DNA of 64,000 nt from Variovorax sp. YR216 (GCF_900107745.1 NZ_FNRO01000003.1:558001-622000); one strand, 5' to 3'; shown: positions 26,214 to 36,429, counted from the stretch's first letter. Made by a program: numbers and translations. Notes: generated by a model from the letters alone, not told the origin.

Positions 26214-27620
26214 TCAGGCCGCCGGCGGTTGCGGCCAGGGCCGCTGCGGTTCGCGAATGAGCTCGAATGCGCGCGAGACCTTGAGTACGCCCAGGTCGTC
26301 GAAGCGCTTTCCGGCAATCTGCAAGCCGATCGGCAGGCCATTCCTTGCGTACCCGCAGTTGATCGACGCAGCCGGTTGCTCCGACATGTTGAACGGGACG
26401 GTGAAGCCGATGTGCTCCAGCGGCCGCAATGGGTCGTTGGTGGGCGAGGGCGCCTCTGCCGCGGCCGGCATGTTCGGTGCGGTGGGCGAAATCACGTAGT
26501 CGTACCTTGAGCACGCGGCGACTGCCGCGAGGCGGGTCGCATGGAACTGGCTGAAGGCGCGGAAGACGTATTCGCCGCCGAAGCCTTCGGCGCTCTCGGC
26601 CCAGGCGCGGATGTAGGGCAGGACCCTGCTGCGCTGCTCGGGCCGGAGCGCCTTCATGTCCACCAGCGAGCGCATCCGCCAGAAGTGGTCCATGCCGTCG
26701 AGCATGGCTTGCGACATGAAGGGGCGCATCGGCTCGACGATGGCACCGGCGCGCTCGAAGAGCCGCGCCGCGTGCTCGACCGCCTGCTGGATCTCGGGAT
26801 CGACTGCGAGGCCGCAGCCGGCATCCAGCAGCAGGCCGATACGCAGGCCGCGCAGATCGTCCACGGTGGTGTCGAAAGCGTCCCAGTCGATCTCCTGGGC
26901 AGGCAGGCTCATGCTGTCGCGCGCGTCGGGCTGTGCGAGCGTCTGCATCATCAGCGCGGCGTCGGCCACGGCGCGCGTCATCGGCCCGGCGGCGCGGCCC
27001 ATGTAGGGCGGGTCGATCGGAATTCGACCCAGGCTGGGCTTGAGCGTGAAGATGCCGCACCAACCGGCCGGCAGACGCAGCGAGCCGCCGATGTCGGTGC
27101 CGATGTGCAGTGGACCGTAGCCCGCCGCGGCCGCCGCACCGGCGCCCGCGCTGGAACCACCGGGCGTTCTCGACAGATCCCACGGATTGCGCGCCAGCGT
27201 GTGAAAGCTCGACAGGCCGGAAGACAGCATGCCGTAGTCCGGCATCGTCGTCTTGCTGAAGATCACCGCGCCGGCTTCCTTCAGTCGCGCGGCGGGCGGC
27301 GCATCGGCGCTGGCCGGCAGGAGCGTGACTGCGGCGGTGCCTGCGGGCATCGGATCGCCGCGCGTTGCGATGTTTTCCTTGATGGTGGTGGGCACGCCGT
27401 CCAGCGGGCCGCGGGGCTCGTTGCGCCGCCAGCGCGCCTCGGATGCGCGCGCCTGTTCGAGCGCGGGCCCGGGCCGCAGCAGCCACGTCGCCTGCAGGTG
27501 CGGCTCCCAGCGCTCGACATGATCGAGCACCGCCTGCGTCACCTCGACTGGCGACAGGTCTCCCTTGCGGTACGCGGCAACGAGTTCCCGTGCGCTCAGC
27601 TCATTCAGTGGTCCACTCAC
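26214..27620 (-). CDS. Amidase (amidase-signature family)
   Basis: This 468-residue amidase-signature hydrolase has the catalytic Ser-cisSer-Lys triad: Lys in GVPTTIKENIA, cis-Ser in TPGGSSAGAGAA and the nucleophile Ser in GTDIGGSLRLPA. The start is GTG 27620, overlapping the stop of the upstream solute-binding protein gene by four bases (GTGA); a GTG at 27623 is equally close. It is the last gene of the dpp-type operon, so it probably hydrolyses an amide bond in the imported compound. The substrate is unknown. No signal peptide is seen, so it is cytosolic. Confidence 0.9.
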   Translation of the reverse strand: MSGPLNELSARELVAAYRKGDLSPVEVTQAVLDHVERWEPHLQATWLLRPGPALEQARASEARWRRNEPRGPLDGVPTTIKENIATRGDPMPAGTAAVTLLPASADAPPAARLKEAGAVIFSKTTMPDYGMLSSGLSSFHTLARNPWDLSRTPGGSSAGAGAAAAAGYGPLHIGTDIGGSLRLPAGWCGIFTLKPSLGRIPIDPPYMGRAAGPMTRAVADAALMMQTLAQPDARDSMSLPAQEIDWDAFDTTVDDLRGLRIGLLLDAGCGLAVDPEIQQAVEHAARLFERAGAIVEPMRPFMSQAMLDGMDHFWRMRSLVDMKALRPEQRSRVLPYIRAWAESAEGFGGEYVFRAFSQFHATRLAAVAACSRYDYVISPTAPNMPAAAEAPSPTNDPLRPLEHIGFTVPFNMSEQPAASINCGYARNGLPIGLQIAGKRFDDLGVLKVSRAFELIREPQRPWPQPPAA

Positions 27621-29104
27621 CACGACAGCGTCGACAGGTCGTTGACGAAGATCGGCATGTCCTTCCACAGGCCCTTCACGCCCTTCTTGGCGACGGTGGG
27701 CCACTGCGGCTGGAACAGGAAGACGTTGGCCGCGTCGTTGGCCAGGATGCGCTGGGCGTCGCCAAGCAGCTTGTTGCGCTCGGCCGCGTTGCCAGTCGCC
27801 TTGATCTTGTCATACACCGCGCTGAAGTCCTTCGACTGGTATTGCCAGTAGTAGTCCGCCTTCGCGTAGTTGCCGAGATCGAAGGGCTCCACGTGCGAGA
27901 CGATGCTGAGGTCGTAGTCCTTGTTGCCGTAGGTGCCGCTGAGCCACTGCGCCCATTCGACGTTCTGGATCTTGACGTTGATGCCGATCTTGGCCAACTG
28001 CGCGGCGATCACCTCGCCGCCCTGGCGGGCGTATGGCGGCGGCGGCAGCGTCATCGTGAGTTCGAGAGGCGTCTTCACGCCGGCTTCGGCCAGCAACTGA
28101 TTGGCCTTCTCGATGTTGAACGGGTTGACACCTGTGGTGTCGACATAGCCCGGCGCGCCCGGCACGTAGTGGCTGCCGATCGGCACGCCGAAGCCGTCGA
28201 CGGCGCCTTCGATCACCGCCTTGCGGTCGATCGCCGCGGAGATGGCGCGGCGCACGCGCACGTCATCGAGCGGCTTGCGCTTGTTGTTGATCGACAGGAT
28301 GGTCTTCGCACGCGATCCGCTCAGGATCACCTGGAACTGGGGGTTGGCCTTGAACTGCGCCACGACGCGGGTGGCAATGCGAGGAAATGCGTCGACGTCT
28401 CCGGCGAGCAGCGAGGCCGCTTGGGCGGCCGGGTCGGAGATGAATCGGAATGTCACCTTGTTGAGCTTGATCGAGCCCGGGTTGCGGAAGCCGTCCCACT
28501 TGCTCACGACCAGCGAGCTGCCCTTGCTCCAGCTGTCGAGCTTGTAGGGACCGGTGCCGACGGGCTTCGTGGCGTTGGTGTCCACACTCTTGGGTTCGAC
28601 GATGACCGCCGTCGCCTGGCCCAGCAGGAAGGGAAAGTCGGGGTCGATCTCCTTGTTGATGATCACGACCGTGTAGTCGTCGACCACCTGGGTGCTCATG
28701 TTCGCGAAGGTGCGCTTGTCCTTGTTGGTGCTCTTCTCGCCGCCGGCGCGGTCGAAGGAGAACTTCACTGTCTGCGCGTTGAAGGGTTCACCGTTCTGAA
28801 ACTTCACGCCGCGGCGTAGCTTGAAGGTGTACGTGCGCAGGTCCGGCGAGACCTCCCAGCTCTCGGCCAGCAACGGGGTGACGCTGCCGTCGGAATTGAT
28901 CTTCGTGAGCGTTTCGAGAATGTTGTACTGAACGATCTCGGCGATCGCCGAGGCTGCGTTGGCCGTCGGGTCGAGTCCCGGCGGTTCGAGTGTCATCGCC
29001 AGCACCATCGAGTCCTTGCGGCCTTGCGCCAACGCCATCTGCGGCAGCGAGAGCGGCACGGTGGCGAGTGCGGCGGTGGTCAGGAGGGTGCGGCGTTTCA
29101 ACAT
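27617..29104 (-). CDS. Peptide/oligopeptide ABC transporter substrate-binding protein
   Basis: This 495-residue periplasmic protein of the SBP_bac_5 family starts MLKRRTLLTTAALATVP (ATG 29102-29104), with a signal peptide cut near MALAQG. Family hallmarks are LAESWEVSPDLRTYTFKLRRGVKFQNGEPFNAQTVKFSFDR and PVGTGPYKLDSWSKGSSLV. It sits between the ATPase genes and the amidase. GGAG lies ten bases before the ATG. With DppB/C and DppD/F it makes a complete importer; the ligand (peptide, opine, glutathione or similar) cannot be told from sequence. Confidence 0.93.
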   Translation of the reverse strand: MLKRRTLLTTAALATVPLSLPQMALAQGRKDSMVLAMTLEPPGLDPTANAASAIAEIVQYNILETLTKINSDGSVTPLLAESWEVSPDLRTYTFKLRRGVKFQNGEPFNAQTVKFSFDRAGGEKSTNKDKRTFANMSTQVVDDYTVVIINKEIDPDFPFLLGQATAVIVEPKSVDTNATKPVGTGPYKLDSWSKGSSLVVSKWDGFRNPGSIKLNKVTFRFISDPAAQAASLLAGDVDAFPRIATRVVAQFKANPQFQVILSGSRAKTILSINNKRKPLDDVRVRRAISAAIDRKAVIEGAVDGFGVPIGSHYVPGAPGYVDTTGVNPFNIEKANQLLAEAGVKTPLELTMTLPPPPYARQGGEVIAAQLAKIGINVKIQNVEWAQWLSGTYGNKDYDLSIVSHVEPFDLGNYAKADYYWQYQSKDFSAVYDKIKATGNAAERNKLLGDAQRILANDAANVFLFQPQWPTVAKKGVKGLWKDMPIFVNDLSTLSW

Positions 29105-29190
29105 GGTTTCGGGGCTCCAGGGAAAGGCTGTGATGTGAAGAAACAAACGTTACATCATGGCGGGCCCGCACGGGCTCGGCAAGTATTTGC

Positions 29191-30012
29191 TCATGACGCA
29201 GCGACGGGTTCCGCACGCGGCACCGCGGCCAGCAGGGCCTGCGTGTAGGGATGTTCCGCATGCGCGAAAAGGTGCTGCGGCTCGCCGCGTTCGACGACGA
29301 GACCGCGGTGCAGCACGCAGACTTCGTCGCATAGGTGGTTGACCACCGCGAGATCGTGGCTGATGAGGAGGTAGCTGATGCCGTACTGCTGCTGCAGGTC
29401 CTGCATCAGGTTGAGCACCTGCGCCTGCACCGAGACGTCGAGCGCGCTCACCGGTTCGTCGGCCACGATGAGCTTCGGCCGGGTGATCAACGCCCGCGCG
29501 ATCGCGATGCGCTGCCGCTGCCCGCCGGAGAACTCGTGCGGGTACTTGTGCAGGTCGGCGAGGCGCAGGCCGACGGCTGCGAGCGATTCGCCGGCAAGCT
29601 CGCGCTGCTGTGCGCGCGTGGTTTCTCCGAGCGCTTCCAGCGGTTCGGCCACGATGCGCGCGACCGTCTGGCGCGGGTCGAGCGAACCGTACGGGTCCTG
29701 GAACACCATCTGGAAGTTGCGACGGGCCTTGCGCAGCGCGTCCTTGGGCAAGGCATGCAGGTCTTCGCCGAGCAGCTTGATGGTGCCGGACGTCGGCTGG
29801 TCGAGTGCCATCACCAGCCGCGCGATGGTCGATTTGCCGGAGCCCGATTCGCCGACGATGCCGAGGCTGCGGCCCGGTCGGACGCTGAAGCTCACGCCAT
29901 TGAGCGCCTTGACCATCGGCGGTGTGCCGAAGAGGCGCTCGCGCGGCAGCGTGTAGTGGCGGACGAGGTCCGTGACTTCGAGCAAGGGGGTGTCGGCCAG
30001 AGTGTTCGTCAT
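29191..30012 (-). CDS. Peptide ABC transporter ATP-binding protein (DppF/OppF-like)
   Basis: This 273-residue ATPase has all ABC motifs: Walker A GESGSGKSTIAR, Q-loop in FQMVFQDPYGSLDPRQ, signature [15 protein letters not shown], Walker B LIVADEPVSALD and the H-loop LLISHDLAVV. The C-terminal extension AEHPYTQALLAAVPR is the Opp/Dpp hallmark. It starts at ATG 30010-30012, overlapping the stop of the preceding ATPase gene (ATGA). It forms a heterodimer with the next product to drive the DppBC channel. Confidence 0.94.
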   Translation of the reverse strand: MTNTLADTPLLEVTDLVRHYTLPRERLFGTPPMVKALNGVSFSVRPGRSLGIVGESGSGKSTIARLVMALDQPTSGTIKLLGEDLHALPKDALRKARRNFQMVFQDPYGSLDPRQTVARIVAEPLEALGETTRAQQRELAGESLAAVGLRLADLHKYPHEFSGGQRQRIAIARALITRPKLIVADEPVSALDVSVQAQVLNLMQDLQQQYGISYLLISHDLAVVNHLCDEVCVLHRGLVVERGEPQHLFAHAEHPYTQALLAAVPRAEPVAAS

Positions 30013-30998
30013 GCGGCGATGCGCTCCTCGGCGGCGATTTCTTCGAGCCGGATGCACCGCACCAGGTGCTCGTGCGGCAGTCGCTCCTCGGGGGGGCGCG
30101 TCGCGTGGCAGGCATCGACCGTGTATCGGCAACGGCCCGCGAAGGGGCAGCCCTTCGGCAGGTCGACCAGCTCGGGCACGCTGCCTTTGATCGTGGCGAG
30201 CCTCGCGCCGCGCGGCGTGCCGAGTTCGGGCCGCGCCGCGAACAGGCCGCGTGTGTAGGGATGAGCGCGCTCGGCGAAGACGGACGAGGTGGGTCCGCTT
30301 TCGACCACGCTGCCGCCGTACATCACCAGCATCTTCGACACGTTCTGCGCGATCACGCCGAGGTCGTGCGAGATCAGGATCAGGGCCATGCCGCGCTCCG
30401 CGACGAGGCCGCGGATCAGGTCGAGGATCTGCTTCTGGATGGTGACGTCGAGCGCCGTCGTGGGCTCGTCGGCGATGAGCAGGTCCGGTCCGCAGGCCAG
30501 CGCCATCGCGATACCGATGCGCTGGCGCTGGCCGCCGGAGAACTGGTGCGGATAGGCATCGAGGCGCGACGAAGGGTCGGGAATGCCGACACGGTCGAGC
30601 AGCGCGAGCACTTCCTTGCGTGCATCGGCGGCGGAGAGGCCGCGATGCAGCCGCAGCGGCTCGCCGACCTGCCGCGCGATGGTGTGGACCGGGTTCAGCG
30701 CCGTCATCGGCTCCTGGAAGATCATGCCGATGCGGTCGCCGCGGATCTTGCACATCGCGCGCTCCGAAAGGCCGACCAGCTCGGTGCCGTCGAAACGGAT
30801 GCTCCCGCTGACCTTCGCGGTCGAGGGAAGAAGGCCCATCAGCGACTGCACCGTGATCGACTTGCCGCAGCCCGATTCGCCGACGAGGCCGAGGGTTTCG
30901 CCGCGCTCCAGCGTGAAGTCGATGCCGCGCACCGCTTCGGCGGGGCCGCGCTGCGTCTGCAACTGGACGTGGAGATCTTTGACTTCGAGGAGAGGCAT
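30009..30998 (-). CDS. Peptide ABC transporter ATP-binding protein (DppD/OppD-like)
   Basis: This 329-residue ATPase has Walker [13 protein letters not shown], signature [15 protein letters not shown], Walker [13 protein letters not shown] and the Opp/Dpp C-terminal [15 protein letters not shown] followed by the Cys-bearing [15 protein letters not shown], which in this family binds a 4Fe-4S cluster. ATG 30998 is seven bases after the dppC stop and is preferred over an in-frame TTG at 31022 that lies inside dppC. It pairs with the next ATPase. Confidence 0.94.
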   Translation of the reverse strand: MPLLEVKDLHVQLQTQRGPAEAVRGIDFTLERGETLGLVGESGCGKSITVQSLMGLLPSTAKVSGSIRFDGTELVGLSERAMCKIRGDRIGMIFQEPMTALNPVHTIARQVGEPLRLHRGLSAADARKEVLALLDRVGIPDPSSRLDAYPHQFSGGQRQRIGIAMALACGPDLLIADEPTTALDVTIQKQILDLIRGLVAERGMALILISHDLGVIAQNVSKMLVMYGGSVVESGPTSSVFAERAHPYTRGLFAARPELGTPRGARLATIKGSVPELVDLPKGCPFAGRCRYTVDACHATRPPEERLPHEHLVRCIRLEEIAAEERIAA

Positions 30999-31005
30999 GT
31001 CGGGC

Positions 31006-31887
31006 TCAGCGGGCACGGGCAAGTCGTGGGTCCAGAAGGTCGCGCAGACCGTCGCCGAGAAGGTTCAGGCCCAGCACGGCGAGCGCGATGGCCACGCCCG
31101 GGAAGACCGCGAGCAGCGGCGCCTGGAACATCATGGTCTGCGCTTCGCTCAGCATGCGGCCCCACGAAGGCTGCGGGGGCTGCGTGCCGAGGCCGAGATA
31201 GGAGAGGGCGGCTTCGGCGAGGATTGCGATCGCGAAGCGGATGGTGATCTGCACGATCAGCACCGCCGAGATGTTGGGCAGCACATGCTGCATGGTGATC
31301 GCGAACGACCCCTTGCCGCAGGCGCGCGCCGCCGCGATGTATTCACGCGACCAGATCGAGTTGGCCGAGGCCCGCGTGATGCGCGCAAAGGTCGGGATGT
31401 TGTAGATGCCGATTGCGATGATCGCGTTGACGATGCCCGCGCCGAAGACCGCGGTCATCATGATGGCCGACAGGATCGCGGGGAAGGCCATGGAGAAGTC
31501 GGCGAAGCGCATGATCGCTTCCTCGACCCAGCCGCGGCGGGCCGCCGCCAGCAGGCCGAGCGCGGTGCCGACTGTCAGGCCGATACCGACCGCGATGATG
31601 CCGACAAGAATCGATGCGCGCGCGCCGACGAGCAGCAGCGAAGCCACATCGCGCCCGAAGGTGTCCGTGCCCAGCCAGTGCGCCGCGCTGGGCTTCTGCA
31701 ACTTGCTGGCGAGGTCCATCTCGTAGGGCGACCACGGCGTCCACACCAGCGACACCGCGGCGGCCAGTACGAGCAGCAGCGTGAGCACGCCGCCAATGAC
31801 GAAGCTGCGGTGGTGCATCGCGCGGCGCCAGAAGCCGGGAATCTGGAGGGCGGCGGCGCTCGGAACTGCCGCAGGAACTGCACTCAT
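31006..31887 (-). CDS. Peptide ABC transporter permease (DppC/OppC-like)
   Basis: This 293-residue inner-membrane permease has six helices. The N-terminal domain has the OppC-type GTDTFGRDVASLLLVGARASI, and the EAA loop is AARACGKGSFAITMQHVLPN. It starts at ATG 31885-31887, overlapping the dppB stop (ATGA). Together with DppB it forms the channel of the importer. Confidence 0.94.
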   Translation of the reverse strand: MSAVPAAVPSAAALQIPGFWRRAMHHRSFVIGGVLTLLLVLAAAVSLVWTPWSPYEMDLASKLQKPSAAHWLGTDTFGRDVASLLLVGARASILVGIIAVGIGLTVGTALGLLAAARRGWVEEAIMRFADFSMAFPAILSAIMMTAVFGAGIVNAIIAIGIYNIPTFARITRASANSIWSREYIAAARACGKGSFAITMQHVLPNISAVLIVQITIRFAIAILAEAALSYLGLGTQPPQPSWGRMLSEAQTMMFQAPLLAVFPGVAIALAVLGLNLLGDGLRDLLDPRLARAR

Positions 31888-32834
31888 ATGTCGTGGGCCT
31901 TGATGCGGGGGTCGATCACGGCATAGAGCACGTCGACCACGAAATTGACGATGACCACCATCGCCGCCAGCAGCATCACGCAGTTGCGCACCACGATCAG
32001 GTCGCGGTTGCTGATGGCCTGGAAGATGAGGCGGCCGAGCCCCGGCAGGTAGAAGACGTTTTCGACCACGATCGTGCCGGCGAGCAGTTCGGAGAACTGC
32101 ATGCCCATCACCGTAATGACCGGGATCAGCGCATTGCGCAGCACGTGGCGCCAGAGCACCGCCCGTTGCGAGACGCCCTTGGCTCGTGCGGTGCGCACGA
32201 AGTCCTCGCGCATCACTTCGAGTACCGCTGAGCGTGTGATGCGGGCGAGGATCGCGGCCTGCACCACGGCGAGCGACAGCGCGGGGAGCAGCAGGGATTT
32301 GAGGCCGGCAAGGATGCCTTCGTCCCAGCCCTCGAAGCCGCCCGCGGAAAACCACTGGAGCTGCACCGAGAAGACCAGGATCAGCAGGATCGCGAACCAG
32401 AAATTCGGGATCGCGATGCCGACCTGCGTGAGGCCCATCAGGCCCACGTCGCCCAGCTTGTTGTGGCGCGCCGCCGCCGTCACGCCGACGAGGAGCGCCA
32501 GCGCGGTGGTGAAGGTCATGGCCAGGAGCGCCAGCGGAATGGTCAACGCGAGGCGTTCGAGGATGAGGTCGATGACCGGCGAGCTGTAGGCGTAGCTGTC
32601 GCCGAGATTCCCCGTCAGCAGGCCGCCGATCCAGTGCCAGTAGCGAGTCCAGGCCGGCTGGTCGAGCCCGAGCTTGGTCGCGAGTGCCGCCACCGCATCG
32701 GGTGCCGCATCCGGACCCATCAGGATCTGGGCCGCGTTGCCCGGAAGGATCTCGAGCACGAGGAAAACGATGATGGAGGCGCCGATCAATGTCGCGATCA
32801 GCGTCACGAAGCGCTTGAACAGGAACAAACTCAT
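31884..32834 (-). CDS. Peptide ABC transporter permease (DppB/OppB-like)
   Basis: This 316-residue permease starts MSLFLFKRFVTLIATLIGAS (ATG 32832-32834) with the DppB-type N-terminal TM segment and the LPGNAAQILMGPDA stretch. The EAA loop is TARAKGVSQRAVLWRHVLRNALIP. A longer in-frame start exists, but the shorter one has the family-typical beginning. It is the first gene of the operon, which runs dppB-dppC-dppD-dppF-receptor-amidase. The strand starts divergently from the ferredoxin gene at 32968. Confidence 0.94.
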   Translation of the reverse strand: MSLFLFKRFVTLIATLIGASIIVFLVLEILPGNAAQILMGPDAAPDAVAALATKLGLDQPAWTRYWHWIGGLLTGNLGDSYAYSSPVIDLILERLALTIPLALLAMTFTTALALLVGVTAAARHNKLGDVGLMGLTQVGIAIPNFWFAILLILVFSVQLQWFSAGGFEGWDEGILAGLKSLLLPALSLAVVQAAILARITRSAVLEVMREDFVRTARAKGVSQRAVLWRHVLRNALIPVITVMGMQFSELLAGTIVVENVFYLPGLGRLIFQAISNRDLIVVRNCVMLLAAMVVIVNFVVDVLYAVIDPRIKAHDI

Positions 32835-32853
32835 AAGGCGGGGCGCAGCATAA

Positions 32854-33263
<410 letters not shown>

Positions 33264-33264
<1 letters not shown>

Positions 33265-33290
33265 ATCCGGCTAGTCGCCGGATTTCTTCT
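33264..33290 (+). terminator. Ferredoxin-gene terminator, overlapping both stop codons
   Basis: AATCCGGC (33264-33271) pairs with GCCGGATT (33277-33284) around TAGTC, followed by a TTTCTTCTTC tract. The T tract is also the coding DNA of the Lys-rich end of the convergent gene. Confidence 0.75.
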
Positions 33291-33741
33291 TCTTCGCCTT
33301 CTTCGATTTTTTCGTGGACTCGGCGTCCTGCCCGGTCTGCATGCTCGTGTAGAGCACTTCCTTCTTGCCCTTGCGGAGTTTTTCGGGTGAGTCCTTGCTG
33401 GCGCTGGTCTTCCGCTCGCCGCCATCTTGTACCGGGCTGTTGTCGATGAGGATCGGCCGGTTGCGAGCGCCTGTCGCTTCGAGTCGCCGGCGATCGCCTT
33501 CCATGCGGTTGGCCGCTGCGTGCGCGCCGCGAATGGTGTCGTCGGCCGCGCGCTTCTGGCTGGCGTCGCGAGCATCATCGACCTCGACCAGCCTGCCGTT
33601 CTTGCAGGGTTGGTCGGTATAGGCGTTGCCGCAGCGCCAGGTGCCACCGCCCTCGGCGGCGACGGCGCTCCAGGGGATGCACGTCGCCATGAGCAGCGCG
33701 GCGCATCGCGCAGTGATCGTTGTTGTGTGTGACGGCTTCAT
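33271..33741 (-). CDS. Secreted DUF4124-like small protein with Lys-rich tail
   Basis: This 156-residue protein has a signal peptide (MKPSHTTTITARCAALLMATCIPWSAVAAE) and a short globular part with a Cys pair (WRCGNAYTDQPC), a variant of the DUF4124 core, in which the pair is normally joined by a C-x~10-C spacing. The second half is charged and ends in a KKSKKAKKKKSGD tail. The function is unknown. A related small protein is at 60491-60793. It lies between the ferredoxin gene and pth. Confidence 0.7.
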   Translation of the reverse strand: MKPSHTTTITARCAALLMATCIPWSAVAAEGGGTWRCGNAYTDQPCKNGRLVEVDDARDASQKRAADDTIRGAHAAANRMEGDRRRLEATGARNRPILIDNSPVQDGGERKTSASKDSPEKLRKGKKEVLYTSMQTGQDAESTKKSKKAKKKKSGD

Positions 33742-33773
33742 TCTTGTAACTCCCTTCCTTCTCTCTTCTTCCG

Positions 33774-34406
33774 CTAGCCCGCGGCGGGTTCGCCTCCGCC
33801 GTCGGGCTCGCGCCTCGGCGGTTTGGGGCGGGGCGGCTTGCTCGTGTGGATGAGCAAGGTCGCCTTGTCCATCTCGCCGGCCACCAGGGCCGGAAATGCA
33901 TGGAGCGTGCGGACGATCGCGTCGTCGATCGCCTCCCTCTGTTCCTTGAGCGGCTTCTTCAAGACCCAGTTGACCACTTCGGACTTCACGCCCGGATGGC
34001 CGATCCCGAGGCGCAGGCGCCAGTAATCACCGGTACCGAGCTGGGCGTGAATGTCGCGCAGACCGTTGTGGCCGGCGTGGCTTCCGCCCAGCTTCAGCTT
34101 GGCCTGACCCGGCACCACGTCGAGTTCGTCGTGGACCACCAGGATTTCCTTCGGCTCGATCTTGAAGAAACGGGCCAGCGCAGCGACCGATTTGCCCGAG
34201 ACGTTCATGAAGGTCTGCGGCTCGAGCAGCCAGAGCGGCTTGCCGTTCACCTGCGTGCGGGCCACGAGGCCGTGGTACGAGCGCTCGGGCGTGAGCGTGA
34301 CCTTCAGATCGCGCGCGAGTGCGTCGATCCACCAGAAGCCGGCGTTGTGGCGCGTGGCTTCGTATTCCGGGCCGGGGTTCCCGAGGCCGACGAACAACTT
34401 GATCAT
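33774..34406 (-). CDS. pth: Peptidyl-tRNA hydrolase
   Basis: This 210-residue enzyme releases peptides from tRNA that drop off the ribosome. It starts [25 protein letters not shown], with the catalytic His in RHNAG, Asn in FMNVSG and Asp in HDELD, all in place. The C-terminal 15 residues are Pro/Arg-rich ([12 protein letters not shown]). ATG 34404-34406 fits the family; the longer frame upstream reads through the rplY terminator. Order prs-rplY-pth is the common proteobacterial arrangement. Confidence 0.96.
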   Translation of the reverse strand: MIKLFVGLGNPGPEYEATRHNAGFWWIDALARDLKVTLTPERSYHGLVARTQVNGKPLWLLEPQTFMNVSGKSVAALARFFKIEPKEILVVHDELDVVPGQAKLKLGGSHAGHNGLRDIHAQLGTGDYWRLRLGIGHPGVKSEVVNWVLKKPLKEQREAIDDAIVRTLHAFPALVAGEMDKATLLIHTSKPPRPKPPRREPDGGGEPAAG

Positions 34407-34434
34407 GCGTGGATTATCTGGGTTGGGTGATTCC

Positions 34435-34466
34435 CAAAACAAAATGGCCCGCACGGGGCGGGCCAT
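34435..34466 (-). terminator. Terminator after rplY
   Basis: ATGGCCCGC (34444-34452) pairs with GCGGGCCAT (34458-34466); on the minus strand a T-rich tract (TTTTGTTTT) follows. It separates rplY from pth. Confidence 0.8.
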
Positions 34467-34489
34467 CGAAAGCGCGGAGGATGCGCGAA

Positions 34490-35140
34490 TTACTTCTTCT
34501 TGGCGGGGGCCTTGGCGTCTGCCTTGGCTGCAGCCGGAGCGCCTTCTGCAGGCGCGCCTTCGGCAGGCGCTTCTTCCGCGACCAGCGGCGACACGGCGGA
34601 CACCACGACCGGGTTGCCCTTGCCGTGGGCCACGAACTTCAGGCCCTTCGGCAGCTTGATGTCCTTGACCGTGACCGTCGCGTTCTTGGTCAGACCCGAC
34701 AGGTCGACTTCGATGAACTCCGGCAGGTCGGCCGGCAGGCAGCTGACTTCGAGTTCGGTCATCACGTGGTTCACGAGGTTGTGATCGAGCTTGACGGCCG
34801 TGGACTCTTCTTCACCCTTGAAGTGCAGCGGCACCTTGACGGTCATGCGGGTGCGGGCATCGACGCGCTGGAAGTCGACGTGCTGCACGAGCGGACGGAA
34901 GGGGTGGTACTGCACGTCACGCAGCAGCACCTTGGCGACCTGGCCGCCGAGTTCCATCTCGAGGATCGACGAGTGGAAGGCTTCCTTCTTGAGGGCGTGC
35001 CACAGCGCGTTGTGATCGAGTTCGATCAGTTGCGGCTGGCCTTCACCACCGTAGACGATGCCGGGCGTCTTGCCCGAGATGCGCAGACGGCGGCTCGCAC
35101 CCGTACCCTGCTTGGCGCGCTCAAAAGCGACGAATTTCAT
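34490..35140 (-). CDS. rplY: Ribosomal protein bL25 (Ctc-type)
   Basis: This 216-residue protein is a 5S rRNA-binding ribosomal protein of the long Ctc class: an L25 core of about 90 residues ([18 protein letters not shown]... TPGIVYGG) plus a C-terminal TL5/Ctc beta domain (about 95-185) and an Ala/Lys/Pro-rich tail ([12 protein letters not shown]). The tail is an extra charged extension seen in many Burkholderiales. It lies between prs and pth with its own terminator. Confidence 0.96.
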   Translation of the reverse strand: MKFVAFERAKQGTGASRRLRISGKTPGIVYGGEGQPQLIELDHNALWHALKKEAFHSSILEMELGGQVAKVLLRDVQYHPFRPLVQHVDFQRVDARTRMTVKVPLHFKGEEESTAVKLDHNLVNHVMTELEVSCLPADLPEFIEVDLSGLTKNATVTVKDIKLPKGLKFVAHGKGNPVVVSAVSPLVAEEAPAEGAPAEGAPAAAKADAKAPAKKK

Positions 35141-35186
35141 AACTAGCTCCTGTGGAAGTCGACCGCGACCAGTGCGACTCCGGTTT

Positions 35187-35210
35187 AAAAAAGGCTTCCC
35201 GAAGGAAGCC
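35187..35210 (-). terminator. Terminator/attenuator between prs and rplY
   Basis: GGCTTCC (35193-35199) pairs with GGAAGCC (35204-35210) around CGAA; on the minus strand six T follow. It lies 24 bases after the prs stop (on the minus strand) and before rplY. Confidence 0.8.
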
Positions 35211-35234
35211 CGGCTTTTTGCTCGGATCAGGATC

Positions 35235-36209
35235 TCAGAAGAGGTTTTCCTGGTCGGAGAACAAACTCATGACCGACTCGCCCTTGGCGATGCGCTGGAT
35301 CGTCTCGGCGATCAGCGGCGCCACGGAGAGCTGGCGAATCTTGGTGCAGCCGGTTGCGCCGGCGGAGAGCGGGATCGTGTTGGTCACGACGACTTCGTCG
35401 AGCGCGGTGCCCTGCGCGATGCGCTCGATGGCCGGGCCCGAGAAGATCGGGTGCGTGCAATAGGCGTAGACCTTCTTGGCGCCGCGTTCCTTCAGCACTT
35501 CGGCGGCTTTGACCAGGGTGCCGGCGGTATCGATCATGTCGTCCATGATCACGCAGTTGCGGCCGTCGATCTCGCCGATCACGTGCATGACTTCGCTCAC
35601 GTTGGCACGCGGACGGCGCTTGTCGATGATCGCGAGGTCGCAATTGAGTTGCTTGGCCAGCGCGCGGGCGCGAACCACGCCGCCGACGTCGGGCGACACG
35701 ACGATCAGGTCTTCGTAGTTCTTCTGGCGAAGGTCGCCCAGAAGCACCGGCGACGCGTAGATGTTGTCGACCGGAATGTCGAAGAAGCCCTGGATCTGGT
35801 CGGCGTGCAGGTCCATGGTCAGCACGCGCGCCACGCCCACGGTCTCGAGCAGGTTGGCGACCACCTTGGCCGAGATCGGCACCCGGCTCGAGCGCGGACG
35901 GCGGTCCTGGCGGGCATAGCCGAAATAGGGGATCACGGCACTGATGCGCTCGGCCGAAGCGCGCTTGAGCGCGTCGACCATGATGAGCAGTTCCATCAGG
36001 TTTTCGTTGGTGGGTGCGCAGGTCGACTGGACCACGAAGACATCGCGCGCCCGGACGTTCTGGTTGATCTCGACGGTGACTTCGCCATCAGAGAAGCGGC
36101 CGACACGCGCGGCGCCCAGCGAAGTACCGAGGTGCTGAGAAATTTCAGCGGCAAGCCCTGGATTGGCATTGCCGGTGAAAACCATGAAATCAGGGTTATG
36201 TGCCTGCAT
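35235..36209 (-). CDS. prs: Ribose-phosphate pyrophosphokinase
   Basis: This 324-residue enzyme makes PRPP from ribose-5-phosphate and ATP, feeding nucleotide, histidine and tryptophan synthesis. It starts [17 protein letters not shown] (ATG 36207-36209); HFAGTLMQ upstream is in frame but out of the family register. The PRPP-binding signature is [14 protein letters not shown] and the flexible-loop/ATP region [12 protein letters not shown] and [22 protein letters not shown]. It lies between tRNA-Gln and rplY, the standard lolB-ispE-tRNA-Gln-prs-rplY-pth order. Confidence 0.96.
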   Translation of the reverse strand: MQAHNPDFMVFTGNANPGLAAEISQHLGTSLGAARVGRFSDGEVTVEINQNVRARDVFVVQSTCAPTNENLMELLIMVDALKRASAERISAVIPYFGYARQDRRPRSSRVPISAKVVANLLETVGVARVLTMDLHADQIQGFFDIPVDNIYASPVLLGDLRQKNYEDLIVVSPDVGGVVRARALAKQLNCDLAIIDKRRPRANVSEVMHVIGEIDGRNCVIMDDMIDTAGTLVKAAEVLKERGAKKVYAYCTHPIFSGPAIERIAQGTALDEVVVTNTIPLSAGATGCTKIRQLSVAPLIAETIQRIAKGESVMSLFSDQENLF

Positions 36210-36286
36210 GAGCGTCCCGGCGAAGTGCATCCGGCAATGCGAAATGGCTCTTGTAGGAGCCGCCAACAATCTTGTGAATGAAGATT

Positions 36287-36363
36287 TGGCAGGGGAGAAA
36301 GGATTCGAACCTTTGCATGCTGGAATCAAAATCCAGTGCCTTAACCAGCTTGGCGACTCCCCT
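36287..36363 (-). tRNA. tRNA-Gln (TTG anticodon)
   Basis: Reading the minus strand, a full cloverleaf of 77 bases with encoded CCA is seen: acceptor AGGGGAG/CTCCCCT, discriminator G, D-arm CGCCAAGCTGGTTAAGGC, anticodon loop containing TTTTGAT (anticodon TTG), and the GGTTCGAATCC T-arm. It lies between ispE and prs. Its promoter is not distinct and it may be part of the lolB-ispE-prs transcript. Confidence 0.95.
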
Positions 36364-36429
36364 ACACAGGTCAATGGCCAATGCCATTCACCGATATATG
36401 TCGCATCAGACCGCAGAGCGCTCTGATTT

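Noticed and set aside
36163..36426. Plus-strand frame spanning tRNA-Gln
   Set aside because: It covers a clear tRNA on the minus strand.
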